Of a stretch of 64,000 nt of DNA, positions 58,219-64,000 are shown one piece after another; positions within the stretch are counted from its first letter, which is position 1; each line of letters opens with the position of its first letter. The DNA is taken from contig CADCUT010000177.1 of the NCBI GenBank assembly GCA_902805975.1, forward strand, positions 1-64,000, written 5' to 3'. The translations under genes were made by a program, and so were the position numbers. The notes beneath the pieces are model-generated. The model did not search any database, was not told the DNA's origin, and saw only the letters and a list, made by a program, of their open reading frames with translations. This DNA is from an uncultured Rubrobacteraceae bacterium (GTDB lineage: Bacteria; Actinomycetota; Rubrobacteria; Rubrobacterales; Rubrobacteraceae).

Positions 58219-59159
58219 CTCCCCCCTCCCCGGGACGCCCGTCCCTGCAAGCGGAGGGCCAGGGCCTTTAGCCAGTCGCCGCGCGTCGAGAGCACAACGT
58301 GGGTCGCGCCGGAGCGCGAGATCTCCCCCGCCACCTCCCGGCGCTCGGCGGCGGCGGCCGACGCGAAGCGCTCCCTCAGGCGCCGGCTCCCGGTGTCCGC
58401 CCGGAGCTGTCTTCCCGTCTCGGGATCTTCCAGGACGAGTTCGCCGACGTCGGGAAGCTCGTCCTCCCGCGGGTCCCGCACCTCGATGGCGAGCACCTCG
58501 TGGCGCGTGGCGAGCCGCGCGAGAGGCCTGGGCCAGTCCCGCGGCCCCCTAAAGTCCGAGACGACGGCCACCAGGCCGCGTCGCCGGGCGAGGCGGTCCA
58601 GGCTGGCCAGGGCGTCGCCGACGGGGGTTGTGCCCACCTCAGACGCTTCGGGGTCCCGCCGGGCCGCCTCGACGATCCCGATCGCGCCGGCGCGGCCCGC
58701 GCGGGGCGGTATCGTCAGCGGTCGGGAACCACCGAAGGCGAGCAGACCTACCCGGCCACCGCCGCCGGTGGTGAGGTGCGCGAGGACCGCCACGGCGCCC
58801 TCGGCCACGTCCGCCTTGCGCCGGTCGGCGGTGCCGAAGGCCATCGAGGGCGAGTGGTCGAGGGCGACCCAGGCGGTGAAGGCGCGCTCCGCGACGAGCT
58901 TGCGCACGTGCGGCTCGCCGGTCCTGGCGGTCGCGTTCCAGTCGATCCGGCGCACGTCGTCGCCCGGCTCGTACGGCCGGACCTGCGCGAGCTCGGTCCC
59001 CTCGCCGAGCAGGACGGAGGCGTGCTCCCCCGTGGCGAGACCCTCGATCCTGCGCCGCACGGCGGGCCGCAGGGACCGCAAGATGGCCCCTGGCATCGGT
59101 CCGGGACCGGGTTTCTCTGGCGTACGCGGCGTCACGGCCCTCGCGCGGATCGCGCTCAC
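58215..59159 (-). CDS. DUF58 domain protein
   Basis: YEPGDDVRRIDWNATARTGEPHVRKLVAERAFTAWVALDHSPSMAFG. Confidence 0.94.
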   Translation of the reverse strand: MSAIRARAVTPRTPEKPGPGPMPGAILRSLRPAVRRRIEGLATGEHASVLLGEGTELAQVRPYEPGDDVRRIDWNATARTGEPHVRKLVAERAFTAWVALDHSPSMAFGTADRRKADVAEGAVAVLAHLTTGGGGRVGLLAFGGSRPLTIPPRAGRAGAIGIVEAARRDPEASEVGTTPVGDALASLDRLARRRGLVAVVSDFRGPRDWPRPLARLATRHEVLAIEVRDPREDELPDVGELVLEDPETGRQLRADTGSRRLRERFASAAAAERREVAGEISRSGATHVVLSTRGDWLKALALRLQGRASRGGGR

Positions 59160-60226
59160 GCGCCGGCCCTCTCGCTAGAGAGCTCCAGCCTGGGGGCCGG
59201 GACGGTGCCGAGGATCTCGTCGAGGATCACGTCGGCGTCCACGCCCTCGGCCATCGCCTCGTAGGAGAGCACGAGGCGGTGTCGGAGCACGTCTTTCGCG
59301 ACGATCCGGACGTCCTGGGCCAGGACGTAGTCGCGGTCGCGCAAGAACGCGACGGCCTGGGAGGCACGCACGAGGTTGATCGGCCCGCGCGGGCTCGCGC
59401 CGAAGTCCAGGTAAGATGCCAGTTCGCCGAGCCCGTGCCGGTGCGGCTCGCGCGTGGCGGCGCACAGGTCCACGGCGTACTCGACGATCAGCCGGTCGAC
59501 GTAGACGGAGGCGGCGGCCCGCCGGAAGGTTCCGAGTTGGGCCGGGGTGACGGTCTTCCTGACCTCGGGGGCCTCGCGCATGGAGCGGTCCACCACCATG
59601 GCTTCCTCCTCGCGCGACGGGTAGCCGACCAGCACCTTCATCGCGAAGCGGTCGAGCTGGGCCTCGGGGAGCGGGTAGGTTCCCTCGCTCTCTATCGGGT
59701 TCTGGGTCGCCATCACCAGGAAGGGGTCTGGCACGCCGAAGGTTTCGCTGCCTATGCTCACCTGATGTTCCTGCATCACCTCGAGCAGGGCCGACTGGAC
59801 CTTGGCGGGGGCGCGGTTGATCTCATCGGCCAGAAGAAAGTTGCAGAACACGGGTCCGAGCTCGGTCGCGAAGGTCGCCGTGTCCGGGCGGAAGACCCTC
59901 GTGCCCACCAGGTCTGACGGGACCAGGTCCGGGGTGAACTGCACCCTGGAGAACGAGCCGCCGAGCACCGCGGCCGCCGTCTTCACCGTCAGGGTCTTCG
60001 CGAGGCCGGGGACGCCCTCGATCAGGAGGTGCCCGCCCGTCAGGAGCGCCACGAGCACCCGCTCCAGCAGCGCCTCCTGGCCCACGACCGCCCGCCTCAT
60101 CTCGAAGAGCGCCGCCTCCATCGAGACCCTCGCCGCCCTGGCGTCCGTCCGGACCTTCGTCTCTCCCTGCCCGTTGTTGCCTGCTCTCTCCACGCTGTCC
60201 TCTCCTGTGCGGATCCCGGTAGTCAC
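59156..60226 (-). CDS. MoxR-family AAA+ ATPase
   Basis: VVGQEALLERVLVALLTGGHLLIEGVPGLAKT, FLLADEINRAPAKVQSALLEVMQE, MATQNPIESEGTYPLPEAQLDRF. Confidence 0.97.
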   Translation of the reverse strand: MTTGIRTGEDSVERAGNNGQGETKVRTDARAARVSMEAALFEMRRAVVGQEALLERVLVALLTGGHLLIEGVPGLAKTLTVKTAAAVLGGSFSRVQFTPDLVPSDLVGTRVFRPDTATFATELGPVFCNFLLADEINRAPAKVQSALLEVMQEHQVSIGSETFGVPDPFLVMATQNPIESEGTYPLPEAQLDRFAMKVLVGYPSREEEAMVVDRSMREAPEVRKTVTPAQLGTFRRAAASVYVDRLIVEYAVDLCAATREPHRHGLGELASYLDFGASPRGPINLVRASQAVAFLRDRDYVLAQDVRIVAKDVLRHRLVLSYEAMAEGVDADVILDEILGTVPAPRLELSSERAGA

Positions 60227-60276
60227 CCCGGAGGACGCGCGTCGTCCGGGGGTCGATCAAGAGTCTGCGGCGGGAG

Positions 60277-60320
60277 CCTTAGGGTGGCCCCCGGCTTTCC
60301 TTAGGATTCTCCGAGGAAGC
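60277..60320 (+). promoter_or_regulatory. array of four 11-bp units (YCYNRGG-N4 family)
   Basis: CCTTAGGGTGG CCCCCGGCTTT CCTTAGGATTC TCCGAGGAAGC upstream of the response regulator gene. Confidence 0.6.
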
Positions 60321-60370
60321 GACCCCGGACGGCCTTCAGGACGCCGATTGCGCTACCATTGGCCCATCGC

Positions 60371-61063
60371 ATGGCACGCATCCTGCTCATAGAGGACGAA
60401 GAGAAGATGGCGCGGGCGCTCGTGCGGGTCCTGCGCGAGGAGGGCCACGGCGTCGAGGTGGCCGCCGACGGCCGGATCGGCCTCTCCCGCGCGCTCGACG
60501 ACGGCTTCGACCTTTTGATCGTGGACTGGATGCTGCCGGGGCGTAGCGGCGTCCAGGTCGTCAGGGGTCTCAGGGCGGCCGACGTGCACACCCCGGCCCT
60601 CATGCTCACCGCCCGCAGCCAGATCGAGGACCGAGTCGAGGGCCTCGACGCCGGCGCCGACGACTACCTGCCCAAGCCCTTCGCCCTGCAAGAGCTACTC
60701 GCGCGCGTGAGGGCGCTTACCCGGAGGCCGCAGGGCGCGCCCGCGGAGACTTCGACCGTCAGGGTCGGGGACGTTGCGCTCGACCCCGTGCGCCACGAGG
60801 TCCGGCGGGGGGACGAACGGATCGAGCTTACGGCCAAGGAGTTCGCGCTTCTTGCGGCCCTCATGCAGAGCCCGGGGCGCGTCTTCTCCCGCTCTGTTCT
60901 ACTCGACGCCGTGTGGGGCGTCCCCGGCGAGGTCTCGACGAGCGTGGTAGAGCACTACGTCTCGTACCTGAGGAAGAAGCTGGACCGGCAGGACGAGCCC
61001 TCCCACATACGCACCGTCAGGGGCATCGGCTACACCTTCGAGCCGCCCCGCGGGTCGGCCTAG
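60371..61063 (+). CDS. response regulator, OmpR family
   Basis: ARILLIEDEEKMARALVRVL...LLIVDWMLPG...GADDYLPKPF + wHTH ending IRTVRGIGYTFE. Confidence 0.96.
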   Translation: MARILLIEDEEKMARALVRVLREEGHGVEVAADGRIGLSRALDDGFDLLIVDWMLPGRSGVQVVRGLRAADVHTPALMLTARSQIEDRVEGLDAGADDYLPKPFALQELLARVRALTRRPQGAPAETSTVRVGDVALDPVRHEVRRGDERIELTAKEFALLAALMQSPGRVFSRSVLLDAVWGVPGEVSTSVVEHYVSYLRKKLDRQDEPSHIRTVRGIGYTFEPPRGSA

Positions 61064-61067
61064 GGCC

Positions 61068-62336
61068 GTGCTCGACCGCATCAGGAGACGCCTCACCTTG
61101 GGCTATGTGGGCATTCTCGCGCTGATCCTCGCGCTCTTCGGCGTGGTCGTGGTCGTGTTCTTCGAGCGTTCGGTCACGGCCCAGCAGGACAAGCTCCTCA
61201 TGCAGCAGGCCAAGGCCGAGACCGAGATATTCCTGAGCGGCGACGACAAGTACGGGGGCATCAAGGCGAAGACCCCGTCAGACATCGCGGTGGTCGCGGT
61301 CCCGCCCGACGGCGACATCGCCGCCGGGGCCCTGAGCCTCGGCGACTCGAGTTCCTCCCTCGGGCTGCCCTACGAGGAGCTCGTCCGTAGCGCGGCTTTG
61401 GAGAAGAAACCGAACCAGGGGACGGTCGACGGCGGGCCCGACGGCGCCGTGCGGGTCATTAGCGCGCCCCTGAACGACGAGACCGGCGAGGTCATGGCGG
61501 TGGTGCAGGCCGCCCAGTCAAGGGCCGTGGTCCTTGAGACCGTCTGGCGCCTGGTCGCGGTGCTCGTCGCCGCGGGCCTCGCGGCCCTGGCGTTGTCGGC
61601 GGCGGGGGGAATGTACATGTCCCAGAGCGCGATGCGCCCGGCCAGGGAGGCGTTCGCGAGGCAGCGGGACTTTGTCGCCGACGCCTCCCACGAGCTCAAG
61701 ACCCCCCTGGCCCTCGTAAAGATCAACGCCGAGGAGCTCCGGCGCAACCCTTCCACCCCCGACAACCGCGAGATCGTCGACGACCAGCTCTCCGAGATCA
61801 ACCGCATGGACGCCCTGCTCTCGGACCTGCTCCTGCTAGCGCGCCTCGACTCCGGCAGGCTCGAGGTCGAGGAGAAGCCCTTCGACCTCTCGGTCGCCGC
61901 GGGCGAGGCCGCCGAGAGGTTCCTCAAGCGGGCGGCGGCCGAGGGGATCCGGCTCGAGATCTCGCTCCCAGGAGAGCTCCCCGTGCGCGGCGACGCGGCG
62001 CGCACGGGCCAGATACTCGCCGCCCTCCTCGACAACGCCGTGCGGCACACGCCAGAGGGCGGTACCGTAACGGTCTCGGGACTGGCGCGGGACGGCGTGG
62101 CCGAAGCCTCCGTCTCGGATACGGGCCCGGGCGTCCCCCCGGAACACCTCCCGCGCATCCTCGAGCGCTTCTACCGCGCGGAGGAGGCGCGCACGCGGAG
62201 AGGCGGCGGCACGGGTCTCGGGCTCGCCATAGCCCGCGACCTCGCCCGCGCCCAGCGCGGCGACCTGACCGCGGCGAACAACCCCGGCAGTGGCCCCGGA
62301 GCGGTGTTCGCCCTCACCCTCCCCGCGAGCGCCTGA
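61068..62336 (+). CDS. sensor histidine kinase
   Basis: FVADASHELKTPLALVKINAEEL, ALLDNAVRHTPEGGTV, GTGLGLAIARDLARAQ. Confidence 0.96.
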   Translation: MLDRIRRRLTLGYVGILALILALFGVVVVVFFERSVTAQQDKLLMQQAKAETEIFLSGDDKYGGIKAKTPSDIAVVAVPPDGDIAAGALSLGDSSSSLGLPYEELVRSAALEKKPNQGTVDGGPDGAVRVISAPLNDETGEVMAVVQAAQSRAVVLETVWRLVAVLVAAGLAALALSAAGGMYMSQSAMRPAREAFARQRDFVADASHELKTPLALVKINAEELRRNPSTPDNREIVDDQLSEINRMDALLSDLLLLARLDSGRLEVEEKPFDLSVAAGEAAERFLKRAAAEGIRLEISLPGELPVRGDAARTGQILAALLDNAVRHTPEGGTVTVSGLARDGVAEASVSDTGPGVPPEHLPRILERFYRAEEARTRRGGGTGLGLAIARDLARAQRGDLTAANNPGSGPGAVFALTLPASA

Positions 62337-62510
62337 CGGTCCCCACCGCGGCGCGATGATGTAACGCAAAACGTGGCGGAGATCCAAGAGTTCTCGCATT
62401 CGGCGGCCTCGACGACCCAGGGCAGCGTCTTCGTACGCCCACAGGACCGGCCCGGGTCAGAGACCGCCCCGGGTCGTCTTTGCCCTCCTACCACCCCTGG
62501 TCTCCTCACC

Positions 62511-62864
62511 TCAAGTCGGGGACCTCCCCTCCGGGTCTCCGAGCGTCCTGCGGTCGTAGTGCGCGAGGGCCTGCCGGAGGGCGCCGCCGAGAAGCTCGGC
62601 GTTGTGAGGGTAGAGCTTCAGCGCCTCGGCCACCCGATCCCGCAGCTCGAAGCCGGCCCGGTCACCGACCTCGATAGCCCCGAACCCCGCGATATAGTCA
62701 CCGTGGGTCTCGCCCTGGGCCGCCCCCTCACCCTCTGTCGTGCGGCGGCCCGGCTCCTCACCGGTGACCCTCCGCAGCGCCTTGCGCGCGGCCTCCCGGC
62801 TCCTCGGATCGTCGAGCTTCTCGCTCAGAAACCTCGCTAGCCTACCGCCCAATCTTCCAGCCAT
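62511..62864 (-). CDS. hypothetical protein
   Basis: 117-aa ORF with coherent helical composition; no family recognised. Confidence 0.6.
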   Translation of the reverse strand: MAGRLGGRLARFLSEKLDDPRSREAARKALRRVTGEEPGRRTTEGEGAAQGETHGDYIAGFGAIEVGDRAGFELRDRVAEALKLYPHNAELLGGALRQALAHYDRRTLGDPEGRSPT

Positions 62865-62927
62865 CGCTTCTCCTCTCTAGATGCATTCTCTTGTACGCGT
62901 GCGTTTGGATCTTTCGGTCTTATCCGT

Positions 62928-63250
62928 TCACGCGGGCCCCGGGGCCCGCGAAGCCGCCGATAAGCGCGAGATAAGCGCGAGGAAGAGTCCCCGAGCTCCG
63001 GAGAGGGCCAAGAGGACGAGTATGGGCGAGAGGTCTAGGGCGAAGCCCCCCAGGTCGACCGTCGGGATCAGGCGCCTTAAAGGGCGCATGATGGGCCCGG
63101 CGGCGCGACCCACGACGTCGTAGAGCTTCTGGAGGATTGGATTGGACGGATAGGCGGGGAACCAGGAGATCAAGACCCACGCCAAAACGAGCGCGACCAG
63201 CGCGTAGTGGGCGAAATCCGCCAGCACCGCCGCCAGCTGCGCGGCCCCGC

Positions 63251-63254
<4 letters not shown>
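62928..63254 (-). CDS. YggT family membrane protein
   Basis: LVLAWVLISWFPAYPSNPILQKLYDVVGRAAGPIMRPLRRLIPTV. Confidence 0.92.

Positions 63255-64000
<746 letters not shown>

Overview
High-GC actinobacterial chromosome segment. Gene content (mannosylglycerate hydrolase, Tal-Pgi fusion, paired redoxins) suggests a Rubrobacter-like host; that is inference. About 55 CDS can be supported. From left to right: an IS5-family element and short single-ORF units separated by a ~42-bp repeat (0-3.4 kb); an Nramp transporter; a secreted protein; a BTAD/AAA regulator followed by three tandem TPR ORFs (7-13.7 kb); an OmpR-type two-component system; a DM13 / mannosylglycerate hydrolase / GH15 operon; a ~19-kb co-directional carbon/redox cluster (glk, redoxin-CSD fusion, msrA, sulfite-oxidase-like/FNR/DUF6510, tkt, redoxin, tal-pgi, HAD, gnd, zwf, etc.); Rrf2/thioredoxin-reductase-like/methyltransferase genes; a CoA-transferase/acyl-CoA dehydrogenase/MaoC group; a sigma-70 gene overlapping an HtrA gene, plus MarP; MoxR/DUF58/VWA; a second OmpR-type two-component system; YggT and PP2C at the right edge. 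The most interesting non-coding signals, all read directly from the sequence: (1) three promoters sharing a triple 11-bp direct repeat (consensus WTCACG-N5) with a -10-like hexamer exactly 15 nt after the start of the last repeat, apparently linking three separate transcription units into one regulon; (2) a second 11-bp repeat family (YCYNRGG-N4) upstream of both two-component systems; (3) a cassette-like array of small ORFs separated by a ~42-bp repeat containing GTTC-NNN-GAAC; (4) a degenerate heptanucleotide repeat (NNCCTNN) at several intergenic spots around 46.3-47.75 kb; (5) a redoxin fused to a cold-shock domain that has lost key RNA-binding aromatics. No tRNA, rRNA or CRISPR array was recognised.
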